Positions 1-11,790 of a DNA stretch of 64,000 bases are shown piece after piece. The position numbers and the translations under genes are program-made. The DNA lies in the NCBI GenBank assembly GCA_017591395.1, contig WEDG01000819.1, positions 62,001 through 126,000 on the forward strand, given 5' to 3'. Source of the stretch: Schistocephalus solidus (lineage: Eukaryota; Platyhelminthes; Cestoda; Diphyllobothriidea; Diphyllobothriidae). The notes below the pieces were generated by a model. That model was not told the DNA's origin. It saw nothing but the letters and a program-made list of their open reading frames with translations, and ran no database searches. Within the stretch, counting starts at the first letter, position 1, and the number at the start of each line of letters is the position of its first letter.

Positions 1-235
1 ACGCAGACTTCCATTTTCTGTAAACATGCGGAAATAAATCCGATCTATAACGTTCAGCTGAAAGTCAATGCCACAACGTCATTAAATAAGTCCGAGGGGA
101 TATTTAACGATTTCCGTCAATGTTTAATGAGTTCGTTATTTCCAAAGGGTTGTGCAGGCGGCAACTGCGAATGCACGTAAACACTGATTTCACACCGAAA
201 AGGAACCATTTTAGAAACGCTACCAGAAAGAAGCC
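1..235. repeat. Dispersed repeat copy, cut by the left edge
   Basis: The first ~235 bases reappear at about 35797-36026 in the same orientation. The first ~120 bases are almost unchanged and later parts have small indels. The true left boundary is outside the window. No coding potential is recognised; the 70-codon frame at 120-332 is not conserved in the second copy. Confidence 0.75.
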
Positions 236-344
236 AGGTAGACAAGAAACGATCTCTTATACCTTCTTTTCTTTTCAACCTGACCTGGCGATATTATGGT
301 TTTTTAGACATGACCTGGTTTGCTTTATCTGATACTTGACTTTG

Positions 345-780
345 ATTATTTGTAGTGGGACTGGCTAGAGCGTTGGCTGTACTAACGCCTTAGTCTTGCT
401 GGCATTGAATCGAATCCCCCGATACCGCCGAGTTTTCACAAGTGGGTCAAAGAATTATTTAAATCTGCGAAAATCCTCTACTAATTAATTCTGCCTGTTA
501 GTCATCTGGTAGATTCTAGATTGATAGTTTAGGAATTCCTGCTGGAGCAGTCAGCGTATTGTATCGGAATTGGTGGAGTCCAAACGTTGCAGTAGGCTGG
601 GCGGGTAACTTGACCCAGTTGTTATTAAACTCACGGCTCTCGGTGGGGCCTCGTTACTCAGTTGGCTAGATCGTTGGTTTTATTAAAGCTTCCCTGTGGC
701 TGGCGTGGGTTCGAATCCCACCGTGGCCGCAAATCATTTCACAAGTGGGTCAAAGGAATTATTTAAATCTGCTCGTTTGT
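345..780 (+). repeat. SINE-B: two tRNA-like cores in direct order with a shared linker
   Basis: Two tRNA-like cores lie at about 350-425 and 647-728. The second has a 7-nt acceptor stem (GGCCTCG with CGTGGCC, one mismatch), an A-box-like CTCAGTTGGCTAGA and a B-box GGTTCGAATCC. The core is ~82 nt, so a long variable arm is likely, as in type II tRNAs. Each is followed by a tail containing GTGGGTCAAAG and TTTAAATCTGC. The linker at 480-620 occurs inverted at 3600-3760. A tRNA-derived SINE is more likely than a working tRNA gene because the stems are imperfect. Confidence 0.6.
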
Positions 781-3215
781 TAGCTAAACATAGTAGATGA
801 CCTAACTCTTGCAATGTTTGATCGACATTTGAATGAGTTGTTCAGTACCCATTTGGTCTTGTCATTTCGCGGCTAAAGAGAAAATGGCAGGAGTTGGGCG
901 AAATCAGATGTTGCAGTACATCCAAGAAATCTCCTATGCTATTCAATTCCAATCAAAAATCTCTGGTTGTTGTCGGTTGTGCTATAAAACGGTATTAATA
1001 TAAGCAAGGAAATTTTAAATAAATCTCTTCGGAAATTGGAATTTCTGTGCTTAAATCAATGAAAATCCCGTCAGGATATGCGTAAGGAATCCCATTGTTT
1101 TCCAGAAACAAGGAACGATTTCAGCTTTAAAAATATTTTTTTCAAACGTCTGACGTTTTGCGCCACAAGAGACAGGTTTTAACTTGGATACCAGCATTTA
1201 TTTTTACTTTGCCGAAAATTTGGATCATACTGTGAATATGGAGCCATAGAAACACCTGCGTTAAATTGAGCATGCAAAAAGCTCTTTTGTATAATATACT
1301 TTCCACCAATCTGGAATTTTTAAGACTCAATAGACAGAAGATTGGCTTTTATTGCAAAATCGTAGTATATATTCGGATATTCTGTTGTGTATTTGCAGTC
1401 TTAGAACGGGCCAGTTAAGTAAACAAATTTTATGAAACCTGCTTGAAAAAAAAAGCGAAAATTGAGTTCTTTCATTTTTAGCAGAACATATACCACTTAA
1501 TTTCAGGGAAGTCAATAAACTGGTCATACTTTCACATTTTCACCTTGACTTAACCTTGGGAAAAGGTCCGCATCTACTCGTCGGTCTTCTATATAATACA
1601 AATGCTTTTAAAAAGATAACTTATTATAGACAGTTTTAAAATTGATCTTAGATATACTATTTGCCGGCTATTCTTGTGGGCGGGAAATACTTTTAAGAAA
1701 GATCTTATGTTGAAGTCTTTCATAAACGTATAGAAAAGAATAAAAATTTATGGCAAATCGCTTTAAAAAGACCAAAAACCGTAAAAAATTCACTAGTTCA
1801 TCAACGAAGATCTGACACATATTTTAATTCAAAATCAAAAATACCCATAGACATTTGGCGAAAAGAAATTTCTCTTAATATACACCAATTCGGCATGGTT
1901 ACGATTTCAAATGAAAATTTTCTTTGAATTTATTAGTCACAGGTACACCGATTTATTCTTTTTCGCAATTTGCTGCCATTTTAATAAAAAAAGGTTTTAT
2001 ATTTCTAAATGAATTAATATTAATTTTTATGTTTCCTTTGAGTTTTTAATCCCTATTATGGTTGTTAATTATTATTTCAAAGCTTTTGTACATACGTTAG
2101 TGCCAGTTTGCGAGTGACTATCAATCATTCGTAAAGTTCTGACTGCCTAAGATACTTGCTAATTTATCCTACTTGCAAACACAGCTGTTTGTTAACAGAT
2201 CAGAAAAATATTTTGGTTTCCGACTCGCAATAAGGTGATCCATCGCTTCCGTATGCTTTTTTTGCGCAAGTTCCAGTTTGGAATGCTAAGCTTTTTGACT
2301 TCCTCAACAACTAATGAATGAACGTTAAAGAAATTTTCGTTACAAACAATCCAGATTTGGTCCGATGGTTGATGCGAATAGCTTCAGGGAAATAACCACG
2401 ATTTATCCAATTTCTTTCCACAGACAGTCAGCAGTATGGGGGTACGTTTTAATCTGACATTCTCACACCACGCTTATTAGTTAAAAGCCCGGGTCTACAT
2501 GTGAACTGTTGAGGAAATTATAAAGGTTAACCAGCTAAAATCTCCAGGAAAGATGGTAAAAGGACTGAAAGAATTCTGAAATATAAATGAGCTAGATATA
2601 TAGAAAGATATGATGGATAATTTAAGAAAGATTTACTTCCTCGTTGCCCTGTCAATTATGTAGCTCTGTGCCCCAGGGAAATAAGGCTGTTATTGCAGGA
2701 AAAGGGAAACTGATAAGAGGATTGGAATGGCCATGTCTAGTTGGAGACGACTAATAAGCTTTAAATGGTCATTCCAGTCTAGCTCACATTTGTCGACCCA
2801 GTCGGTCCCCCAATATTTGCGGAGCTTAACGGCCACAGTTAGTTACAATCGGCGAATATTTGATGCCCCCTTGCAAAAATGCTTATTACTGAAGTATCAT
2901 CCCAAAACTCTTCAATGCTATTTCAAAGTCAGTTTAAAATATTATCCTTAAAAATGAAGGGTTCGCAGCCACGTGCGGACACGCCTACAGATATAACGCT
3001 TAACAAGGCAAACAAATAGAAAACGAGTCAGAACATTTGCCCCATGGTACGCAGCCCCGAATATCATCGCCCACGCCAGATGTAAGACACGCCGAGAATT
3101 GACGCAAGTCTGGGCCTCCGATGAAAACTAGGTCAATCGATTTATCGATCTGGCGCCGGCATACAGGGCCCTGCGTAGTCACGTCCGGACTGGGGCTACT
3201 GCTGTCTGATTGGCT
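781..3215. other. AT-rich stretch with no supported gene
   Basis: Only short chance frames of 60-74 codons occur. None carries a recognisable domain or shows splice-flanked coding structure. I see no RNA gene and no long repeat shared with the rest of the window. Confidence 0.5.
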
Positions 3216-3221
3216 TTTTAG

Positions 3222-3241
3222 CCCCCCCCCCCCCCCCCCCC
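3222..3241. repeat. Poly-C run of 20
   Basis: An uninterrupted run of about 20 C. The exact length is uncertain because homopolymers are error-prone in assemblies. Confidence 0.9.
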
Positions 3242-3439
3242 ATAAATGTTACTCATTTATGTTGCTGTTTTATCTCTGACGATGAACTCCAGTAAGAGTC
3301 CGAAAGCTCAGATGGCCTTTGGATTCTCATTGATGAATGAACGACTTAAGCCAGTCTGTATTTTTACTTCCAAATATGCTGAGTGGAATGCACGCTAGGC
3401 ATTTTATCTAAAAAAATATTAATGGGTCTTCCTGCGGCA

Positions 3440-3960
3440 ATTAATATGTCAAATTATTTTCATGAATTAATTCAATTGAGCCACTTGTGAAAAACTCGGC
3501 GGCCTCGTTCGGATTCAAACCCACGCCAGCAAAGGGAAGTCGTTTTTACAGCCAAAGCCCTAGTCAACTGAGCTACGAGGCCCTACCAGGAGCCGTGATT
3601 TGAATCATACTTGGGTCAAGTTACCCACCCAGCCTACTGCAACGTATGAACTCCACCAATTCTGATACATTAAGCTGACTGCTCAAGCAGGATTTCCTAA
3701 GCAATCAATCTAGAATCCACCAGATGACTACCAGGCACAATTAATTCGTAGAGGATTTTGGCAGATTTGAATAATTCCCTTGACCCACTTGCGTGATTAA
3801 ACTCATGGCTGCTAGTGGGGGTTTCGTAGCTCAGTTGGCTAGAGCTTTGGCTGCACTAACACATTCCCCTTGCTGGCGTGGGTTCAAATCCTGCAGAGGC
3901 AGCCTAGTTTTCACAAAGGGGTCAACTAATTTATTAATATCTGCAAAAATTCCCTACTCA
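3440..3960. repeat. SINE-B inverted pair
   Basis: A minus-strand tRNA-like core occupies 3501-3582, with a fully complementary 7-bp acceptor stem (GGCCTCG/CGAGGCC). It is followed by the SINE-B linker (3600-3780), which is the reverse complement of 480-620. A plus-strand core follows at about 3819-3901, with the family tail (GGGTCAAC, TTAATATCTGC) to about 3960. The pair is therefore arranged head to head around the linker. Confidence 0.6.
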
Positions 3961-4189
3961 TCACTGAACGCAATAGATTAACTCATGTTGCAAACCTTTT
4001 AAAAAAACTAAAAACTTGCTGAGGTTGGTTGTAAGAGGAATCATGCAGGCGTCTAATATATGCTTACATCAAAGTTCAAAGTACATTGAACTAAAAATGA
4101 ACAGTTTGCATTTTCATGATCGTTCATGGCACTGATAAAATGTCTAAAGAACTCGTGGTCAAATGTTTCGATGGAAGGGATATCTTTTT

Positions 4190-4640
4190 GTCCGTACCAC
4201 CTGCTTAACATATGTGGCCTTGAGATACATTTCAGAAAGTGTAAATGTACCCGTGTCTTAAAACCAACATTTACCCCAACATAAAATTAAACTTTTACCT
4301 ACACTAAACTTAAACCTTACATTTAACACAATATATACCTGAACACTCATGGAACTTGCTTAGGTAGGGACGCCTCACCCACTCAAAATAGGCGACCTTG
4401 CCGTAAATTTCCGTAAGGGTAAATATACCGAGCTCTACCCTAAACGTAATCACTACAGTTAACGCGATAATACCCTTAACCGTTAGGCCAATCATAACCC
4501 TATCCCCAACTCTGACCTTAATCTCAAAATTAAATCTACATTTAACACTTACCCTCACCTTAATCCTAAACAAAATTGGGAGCGGTTCCTGTTTAGACAG
4601 CCACACAAGACATCCCTGCCCTTTTGACGCCTTTCTCACC
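4190..4640 (-). repeat. Decayed relative of the 6383-6759 MITE-like element
   Basis: Read against the reverse complement of 6383-6759, this stretch keeps the interior (AAAATAGG, CCGTAA, GGTAAATATA, runs of CTTAACC-like words) and one terminal motif at about 4588-4620 (TGTTTAGACAGCC, ACAAGACATCCC). The other terminus is largely deleted. A partial extra copy seems to sit at 4195-4290. The AACCCT-like words come from this element, not from a telomere array. Confidence 0.5.
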
Positions 4641-4649
4641 CTTATACCT

Positions 4650-6370
4650 GACAAAACGTTGTGCGCCCAATTAATGTAGGCTACAGGTGTCCGAGCATTA
4701 CTTTCAGGTTATATCATCGTATCTTTCCAGATCAATTTTTCCTCCCGGGTTTATTTGTCCTCAATTGAGCGGAATATGTTCTCCGCCAGTCAATCATCTA
4801 TGTATCAGGAGATCTTAACGTTTATTGGCCTGATTTCATTGGTTAAATCATTTTTCGGCCACTTTTGCGTCTGCATGGTACATAAAGCTGATGGGCGTAT
4901 TAGGAAGTCAGTTCAAATAGTCCACTGAAAAAAAACGAATTTGAGCTCTCCTCTCTCATGTTCTATATGCACCCGCAAAACTTTCTAAGCTTTACTTGCA
5001 AAGTCTTGCGTTTTTAAAATACATAGCTACCCAATGAAATTTATTCCTCGTCGAAAGCTAATTCCCGAAGGAGGTCGATGCATTAATATCGACTTCACAA
5101 GAATCCGTTGCCTATATATTTGCCTCAGATGCCGCAATTTTCACTCAAAAACTGGTTTAAAAGATGGTAAAATACTGCATGGAAAAGTTATTTCAATTGA
5201 TCGTTAGATATGTTTTACCTATAATTCCCGGAGACAGATGTTTGGGCGGCAAAATTGGCTGTCGATCAGCGCAAAACTTACAGATCTCGGGTAATCAAAC
5301 ATACGTCATCCAGATAAGAAGCTTTGAATTCCCTTCTCGACATTAGTGGATTAGCAGGCTACTTGAAAGCATTGATGGAGAGCAAATCAGAGAAAGGAGG
5401 CATTTGCCTGCCATGGTGAATTTTGAAACCCCTCATTCCTTCTGTACTGATTCAACAAATTTACTTTCTCAGAGTTTTACTATTGCTTTAAGCTTTCATG
5501 CCTTCTGGTTGGACAGTCTTGCCCTCTTTTTGTGCTTTTCCGGAACTAGAAGCATTTTTCCCTGGTGGGCTGCTTTATCCTGAAATTGGCATATTTTGAT
5601 CGTGAGTTTAGATCAACGAAGACCTTCAGGCTGTGGAGATTTGGATCCCTGCCTCTGGCATGCGCTTGGGTTGAGCAGAAATTCGGTTCAGTCTCAGGCG
5701 TGTCATAACCGCGCCGTCTACGCTCGCCTACCGACCAGGGTGTCGCGTACCAAGATTCATATCTACAGGCGTTGTGTCAGAGACTTCGTAAATTCGCAGC
5801 CTCGCTGTGACGACCCTCGCTGTTACGCCAGTTGGCAACCTTTCAGCCCACAGGTAATTAGGCACACTGATTAGCTAATTGCACGCCAGCTAGATCCGAG
5901 GGAGCCACGGTTGTGCAATCTCTGCTTCAACCAGTCGCTCGCTCTGGCACGCCCTTCATACCCTAGAAATTAAATGGTACGCCTGAGTTAAGCTGTGCCA
6001 TGGTGACGTTGGGTATGCGTTTCGTACTTTCTGGCGCAGGCTACGCGCATGTTCTGGTTCTACGAACCCAAGAATCTGACTGTATTCCGAAGAATCCATC
6101 GCTTACAGCGAAGGGTGATATTTTCGTGTCTAAATTATCGCAGTCGGCCAGATTAGCATCAGTTCTTCGTGTGAAGCTCTTTTGTTTCCAAAACTGATGG
6201 CAGGACTACCACCGTAAATAATAAGGCTGTGCAAAGACTCCTATGGTTTCCAGGTATCCCATTCTGTGATGTTGAAAACAGCTGTTTGCTGCTCCTAAAT
6301 ATTGCTGCGAATCGCGAAATAAGTTACGAAAACCAAAGGCGGTTACATTTAACTTTTTTCCAAAAAGGCG
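4650..6370. other. Unassigned stretch
   Basis: No coding domain is recognised. The 92-codon frame at 5596-5874 is Cys/Arg-rich, resembles nothing I know, and has no supporting context. No tRNA or ribozyme motif was seen. Confidence 0.4.
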
Positions 6371-6382
6371 AAATAATTTAAA

Positions 6383-6759
6383 GGTAAGAATGCCTTGTAT
6401 GGCCGCCTAAACAAGACATTGGATAAGTGAACGCCTAGAGTACACTTGGATTTGCGCTATACTCCAAAGAAATTATGTTTATGAGTAAGTTGACGGTTAG
6501 GGTTAAGTTTGAGGTCAAGGTCATGATAAGGCTAAGGATTAAGGTTATATTTCCTGGAAGCTGGAGGGTTAAGGTTCAGAGTAGGGCTAGGATTTAATAA
6601 TGAGGTGACAGTTTAGTTTTAGGTGAGGGCTAGTGTTTAGCGTTAAGACACGGTTATATTTACCCTTCCATGATATTTGCCGTAAGCGTACCTATTTTAA
6701 GCGGGCGGGGTGGTTCTTATTCCCGTGTCCTGTTTAGGTGGCCATACAAGGCATCCCTA
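6383..6759. mobile_element. MITE-like element with terminal inverted repeats and 9-bp flanking duplication
   Basis: The left end contains ATGCCTTGTATGGCC followed by CCTAAACA at 6390-6412. The right end is its reverse complement at 6731-6753, with few mismatches. The 9-mer TAATTTAAA flanks both sides (6374-6382 and 6760-6768), as expected of a target-site duplication. The ~377-bp element has no coding frame, so it would be non-autonomous. The interior is rich in GGTTAAG/GGTTAGG-like words. The 8-9 bp duplication would suit hAT or Mutator-type transposases, but no partner is visible. Confidence 0.65.
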
Positions 6760-7259
6760 CTAATTTAAATATAAGAAATCCACTTTTGACCTGAACAGCC
6801 TCAATCATGTATGTTCCTGATTGAATATCAATCACGCCGTCCACACCCCCAAGCGGGATATGCTGGCTGATCTATAAAAAGAAGGAGGACATTGACCCAG
6901 AGGCTCCAGTATTGAGATCACAATCAGCATGTGCAAATCTGTTATTGGTGACATGTGTGTGTGTGTGTGTGCCCCCTCGGCCTGGTCGGTCACCTGCGAA
7001 TCCATCGCACGGAGGCTGGGGAACCAGTGCCTGGGGCTCCGACATATAGTCGACGCGCCCGCCTTCACTGACCTCCTTGCTCCCGCACATTTACACACCG
7101 CATGGGCCTCTTAGGACACATGCACCTCCACGACAACCTCCGGTAAACCACCGGAGGCTAAGCTACATCAGCACACACTACCTACACCAATACATCGACT
7201 ACACCCTCACAATCACCATTTACCAGAGTATATCACGGTGTCCTAGAAACCGTGGCTAG

Positions 7260-8760
7260 GAAGTCTGCCAATCTGACGCTTCCACCAGACCACGCCGTCG
7301 GCTCAGTGTATATGCTGTGTGTGTCGAGTGGCTGACCAGTGGACTGGGAGTCAGACGGCAATGGCTGCTCCATATCCCCTGAGTTTGTGAATCCTGGTGT
7401 GTGCGTTATGGGGGCCAGGTCGTGCTGTGGCGCGCGAAGACGGGTACGCCGATCCGTCAGCTAATGCGCCCACTCCACATCAGGCAACTGATCGGCTCGG
7501 ACAGTAGTCTGACTGTGGGGGTGGGGGAGAGAGTGAGGTCGACAGCTCAGTGCATATTCCTCACTAAAAACAATCTGACGCGCTTGAAACTATCACGGTG
7601 CGCTAAAAGCCGTGGCTTGGAAGGTTGCCAACTGACGGGATAACTCGGACCGCGTGGTCAGCCCAATGTGTGTTTTGTGTGGAGTGGCTGACTGGCGGAC
7701 TGAGAGTCAGGTTGCAATGGCTCCTTCTTAATGTGGCCTTTATGGCACTCTCACTCCGTGGGATCCGAGCCAGGTGTGGTGGCACGCCCAGGGGCGGCTC
7801 CGGCCGCGCCAGCCACCTGCGCCCTCTCCCATCTCCGGTCTTCTTGACTCTGTCTTGACACCGGGCTCAGGTGGGGGAGGAGGAGAGAGTGCGGTAGCTG
7901 CAGCGCAAGGCTACTATCACTTAAAACTAATTCACGCGCAAGTCACCGTCCCTGCACCACCTGGTGTGGAGCATACGGTGGACCTCGTCGAAAAATCGAC
8001 AGTCGAACTGCCCCCCTAAACGGGCCACGTGGTAGATGCGTTGGACCAACACGGGGGCCACATCAAAGCATGGCATGCGTTATTCGGGTTGCACTCCCAT
8101 AACAAATGCCGAACATGGAGGTGTGGTGGCACGCCTAGGGGCGGCTAGGACATAGGGGACCCGGCCGCGCCAGCCACCTGCGTCCTCTCCCGCCTCCGGT
8201 CTTCTTGACTCTGTCTTGACACCGGGCTCAGGTGGGGAGGAGGAGAGAGTGCGGTAGATGCAGCGCAAGTCTACTATCACTTTAAACTAAATCACGCGCA
8301 AGTCACCGTCCCTGCTCCGACTTTCCCATGGAGCATACGGTGGACATCGTCGGACTACGACGGTCGAACTGTCGTGTGTGTTGTGCCCCCTAAACGGGCC
8401 ACGTGGTAGATGCGTTGGACCAACATGGGGGTCACATCAGGGCACGGCATGCGTTATTCGGGTTGCGCTCCCATAACAAATGCCGAACATGGAGGTGTGG
8501 TGGCACGCCTAGGGGCGGCTAGGACTTAAGGGACGCAGCCGCGCCAGCCACCCGCGTCCTCTCCCGCCTCCGGTCTTCTTGACTCTGTCTTGACACCGGG
8601 CTCAGGTGGGGGAGGAGGAGAGAGTGCGTAGATGCAGCGCAAGTCTACTATCACTTTAAACTAAATCACGCGCAAGTCACCGTCCCTGCTCCACTTTCCC
8701 ATGGAGCATACGGTGGACATCGTCGGACTACGACGGTCGAACTGTCGTGTGTGTCTGTGT
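7260..8760 (+). repeat. R2 dispersed repeat with ~375-bp tandem sub-units
   Basis: A GC-rich repeat contains a module with CTTGACTCTGTCTTGACACC, GGAGAGAGTGCGGTAG and CGGACTACGACGGTCGAACT. The word GGCCACGTGGTAGATGCG at 8022 and 8397 gives a 375-bp period for the last units. The left part (about 7590-7995) is closely matched at 53880-54310. Other copies lie near 11600-11790, 39290-39540 and 47560-47745, all inverted. No coding domain is recognised. Confidence 0.7.
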
Positions 8761-9366
8761 GTGGCGCAGGTTAGTTGAAATTTTCATCCCAATTCAGTCG
8801 GTGGGTTCAATCACCTCATCATACGACTTGACTCCGGGCCATCGCTGATTTCGTAAAAGGAAGGTCAATATGACTCTTATTTAGTGTGTGGATTTTCCAC
8901 TATAAGGAAGCTTCTTTGTAAAATACCATGACCTGCTAGTATATATGGTCTCAAAGACGAACAAGTGTTCTATAAAATGCGAGTTCGGATGCAATAACCC
9001 GTCTGTAGTGGAATTCCAATGCCCCTACCCCCAGTTCCGTCAAACCCGAAATCATTTGACTGGAGACTGGAATGTACGCTTGAAAAACATTCACACGTTA
9101 GTGCAGCGTCCTTGGGACATCGGTAGTCGTTATAGCTTGCAGTAAACAGACCTTTAACAACGAATTTATACGGCAGTGACTGTAGACCTCACTGGGGTGT
9201 CGAAAGTTTGTGTTATCAGCTGGGTGACACAAAGGACTGTCTCTGACGACGGATTCGAGATGGAATCCGTAACGTCAGGCGAATAAATCTCTTGTTCCAG
9301 CGATTGCATTCCTCACAAAGGACTAGACCTGTTATCGGCAGAAAATAGGAGGTTTTGCCTAGCCGA

Positions 9367-9690
9367 ATGTCTATTGACTTGGGAAAAATTTTACGGCAGC
9401 GCTGTCAAATCTGCAACGAGAAATCTTCTTCCAGCAATCTCGTTAGCCTTTACTTAAGTATTTTCTGGATCTTACTTTTTTTGTTTATATCTGTAACAGT
9501 TATTCTTGCAGCAGTACTTAATTGGCCACGCTCAGTTAGCGAAGTGATGGCTTCAGATAGTCTCTTGTGCTTCATGTTTGCTTATATACATGTGATCGTA
9601 GTAGGTCAAACAGTGATCCATCGACTGAAAGGCCTCAAAATAAGCACGTCAGTGGAAATACATAGGGTGTTACAAAGTAGGAGAAAATAA
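9367..9690 (+). CDS. Short open frame with two hydrophobic segments, uncertain
   Basis: An ATG-initiated 107-codon frame has a CxxC pair near its start, a hydrophobic helix around residues 30-52 (rich in L, F, I, V), and a second around residues 64-80. I do not recognise the family. No splice signals or neighbours support it. The region just upstream (about 9335-9400) loosely resembles 35690-35760, so it may be repeat-derived. Treat it as a possible small membrane protein or a chance frame. Confidence 0.2.
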   Translation: MSIDLGKILRQRCQICNEKSSSSNLVSLYLSIFWILLFLFISVTVILAAVLNWPRSVSEVMASDSLLCFMFAYIHVIVVGQTVIHRLKGLKISTSVEIHRVLQSRRK

Positions 9691-9859
9691 GAACTGGAAT
9701 GAATGTGAGATTGACGGAAAGCAGGCCGCATGCTACGCATCTAGGGATTATAATTTCAGTTCTGTATTGTGATTTATAATTTCCTTAGCAATTAATTGCT
9801 AGTATATAAGTCTTTTCGAAGGCTTTTAGGCGTAGACTGAAAGTTTATATGAATAGTTG

Positions 9860-10560
9860 GACCGACTGCTATCAGCCATAGTGAGATAACGGCACAATAG
9901 TCATTAAACTACCAACAGACAGCCATGATGATGAGCCGCATCCCTCGCAGTAGTGGTTAGCATCGGCAGAATTTCGGTGAAACGCATGGCTGGGCATTTT
10001 AGCCATTACCTGTAACCCCAATTATACTACTGACTCTTAGTAGTTTACTTAATAATACGTGGTTATTTCACTGTGGCTGATAGAAGACGACCCAGATATT
10101 CGTATCAGCCTTCAGTGTACATCTAAACCTTCCAATATACTGATTTACTCGAAGTGAGCGATTAATTTCTGGGACATTAAAAAGCGGCAAGTACCCATAG
10201 ATGTTACGCGACACACCCTATTGGCAACACGGGTACTAACTACAAGCCGAGACACGTGTTGCGCTGGTATTCGGTCGCTGTTTGACAAAACTGCAAGGTG
10301 TCGGCTCATAAGCGTGTCCCTCAGAGTCGCCTGTGTGCTTTCTGATACTCCAGGGTAGAAATACTGGCTTTTTAATTTCCTCGGAAATTCATCATTAACT
10401 TGGAGTAGTTAAAGTAAATGGAAGGATTTTAGGCATAGCCTGCAGCACACAGAGACAACTAGGGGACCCACGGATGAGCTAAACTCATCGCCGTTCTGTG
10501 AAGCCGTGTGAGAATACCGACAAAACACCCGTGTCTGCGCTTTGGACTAGTGTCTGTGTT
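9860..10560 (+). repeat. R5 dispersed repeat
   Basis: Blocks of this stretch recur inverted at 55080-55860. For example, TTTTTAATTTCCT with a nearby TGTGTGCTTTCTG matches AGGAAATTAAAAA with CAGAAAGCACACA. Divergence is substantial. No coding function is recognised. Confidence 0.4.
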
Positions 10561-11290
10561 CTCATAAGCCGAAATCAGCCAGTCAAGGCTCGAACTCGCG
10601 ACCTGTTAGTTAGAATTCTAACGCTCTCAAATTTGGGCCACGGGCTCGCTGTTTCGCCTGTTTAGGGACTCTTGTCATATGTAGAGGAACACTCACCGAT
10701 CGGTAACGGAACTCACTGGTCCCGTTCCGCCTTTGGGCTCATTCTCGTGCCTCGCCAGCAGTCGCACAGTGGCTAGTAGTAGTGAAGGCAGATTAGCAAT
10801 TCCGACAAATACGATGGAGACTGGAATGCCCATTTCTGGCTTATAAGCCATCATCAGCCAGCCATACCCAGCACCAAGCTCTGTCGCGGCCGAGGCTCGG
10901 ATTCGCCACCTGTTGGTTAGAAGTCCAACGCTCTGCGCACTGCTCCACGAGCTCAATGTCTTACCGGTTTCGATCGGGAATATCAACTATGGTAAGTAGA
11001 CGCTAACCGATCGGTTACAGGACTCACTCGTCCCGTTGTGCCTTGGGGCTTTCTTTCGAGCCCCTTCAGCAGCCGCAAGGCAGCTAACGATATAGACAAA
11101 ATAACATAACTGACAAGGGAGACTAGAATATCCATTTCTGGTTTATTAGTAGTCATTGTCCAGCTATACCTAATCCTAAAAGTTTGCGGTACCACCTGGG
11201 GTAGGGTATTGCTGGCTAATGGCGGCTAATAAACCAAAAATGGCCATTCTATTCTCCCTTGTCTTTGTCGGTCATGTTAGTAAGCCCAGA
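10560..11290 (-). mobile_element. SINE-A/retrozyme cluster, GCGCAG-type tRNA subfamily
   Basis: Partial and full units lie mainly on the minus strand. Each has a tRNA-like core (reverse complement of GCGCAGTGG, GTTGGAC, TTCGAGCC words) and the hammerhead region. The best unit is 10690-10985. A plus-strand remnant (about 11205-11285) ends the cluster. Each unit matches those at 52504-53012. No (TA)n is left here, so this looks like an older insertion. Confidence 0.6.
10819..10863 (-). ncRNA. Hammerhead ribozyme motif (type I-like)
   Basis: In sense order: helix I strand GGCUGG, core CUGAUGA, helix II UGGCU/AGCCA with loop UAUA, GAAA, a short helix III region (AUGG, GCAU), triplet AUU, and closing strand CCAGUC. 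Helix I pairs over 6 bp with changes that compensate those of other copies (U-A here, U-G elsewhere). Helix II has 5 bp. Activity is not shown by sequence alone. Confidence 0.6.
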
Positions 11291-11559
11291 GCCAACCGGT
11301 GAAGTTTCCAACGCAGGCACAAACTGCGTTTGTGGGCCTGACCTTCGTCTGCTGCGTCAATCGTTGAAGTCAGAAATACCGATCAACATCACCGTGGAAG
11401 TAGGTCAATGGCTGAATCACGTGCGGTGCAAGCAATGAACTGGAAACGTTGGAGCGATTGCCGTCATTCGGCTTGTAGGCCTTCACATTTAAGCCTTTTT
11501 TAATCCTAAATTTTCTGTGTTCCATTGTTGATGGGATCTATCACAGACCACTGCCTCAG

Positions 11560-11790
11560 ACATCTAAGAGTGTGTTTCCCCTCACACATGGCAGTTCAAT
11601 CGTCAGTTTCAAAGATGTCCATCGCATGCACGTGGATTAATTTTAAGTGATAGCAGACTTTCGCTGCAGCTACCGCACTCTCTCTTCCCTTACCCGTCTG
11701 TGCCCGGTATCAGTATAGAGTCAAGAAGACCGGAGGCGAGTTTGGGCGCAGAAAGCTGGCGTGGCCAACGAATTTCCTGACCGTACTGCC
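11560..11790 (-). repeat. R2 repeat fragment, inverted
   Basis: The reverse complement matches the R2 module: AAGAAGACCGGAGG for the CCGGTCTTCTTGACTC region, and TTAATTTTAAGTGATAG for the CTATCACTTAAAA region. It is diverged and no gene is recognised. The following 11800-12290 shows nothing I can assign. Confidence 0.55.

Noticed and set aside
4430..4575. AACCCT/TTAGGG-like words suggesting an interstitial telomere
   Set aside because: The words are irregular and belong to the interior of a MITE-like element whose better copy is at 6383-6759. There is no tandem hexamer array.
5596..5874. 92-codon Cys/Arg-rich frame as a small gene
   Set aside because: No family resemblance, signal peptide or exon structure. 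Length is within chance expectation for GC-balanced sequence.
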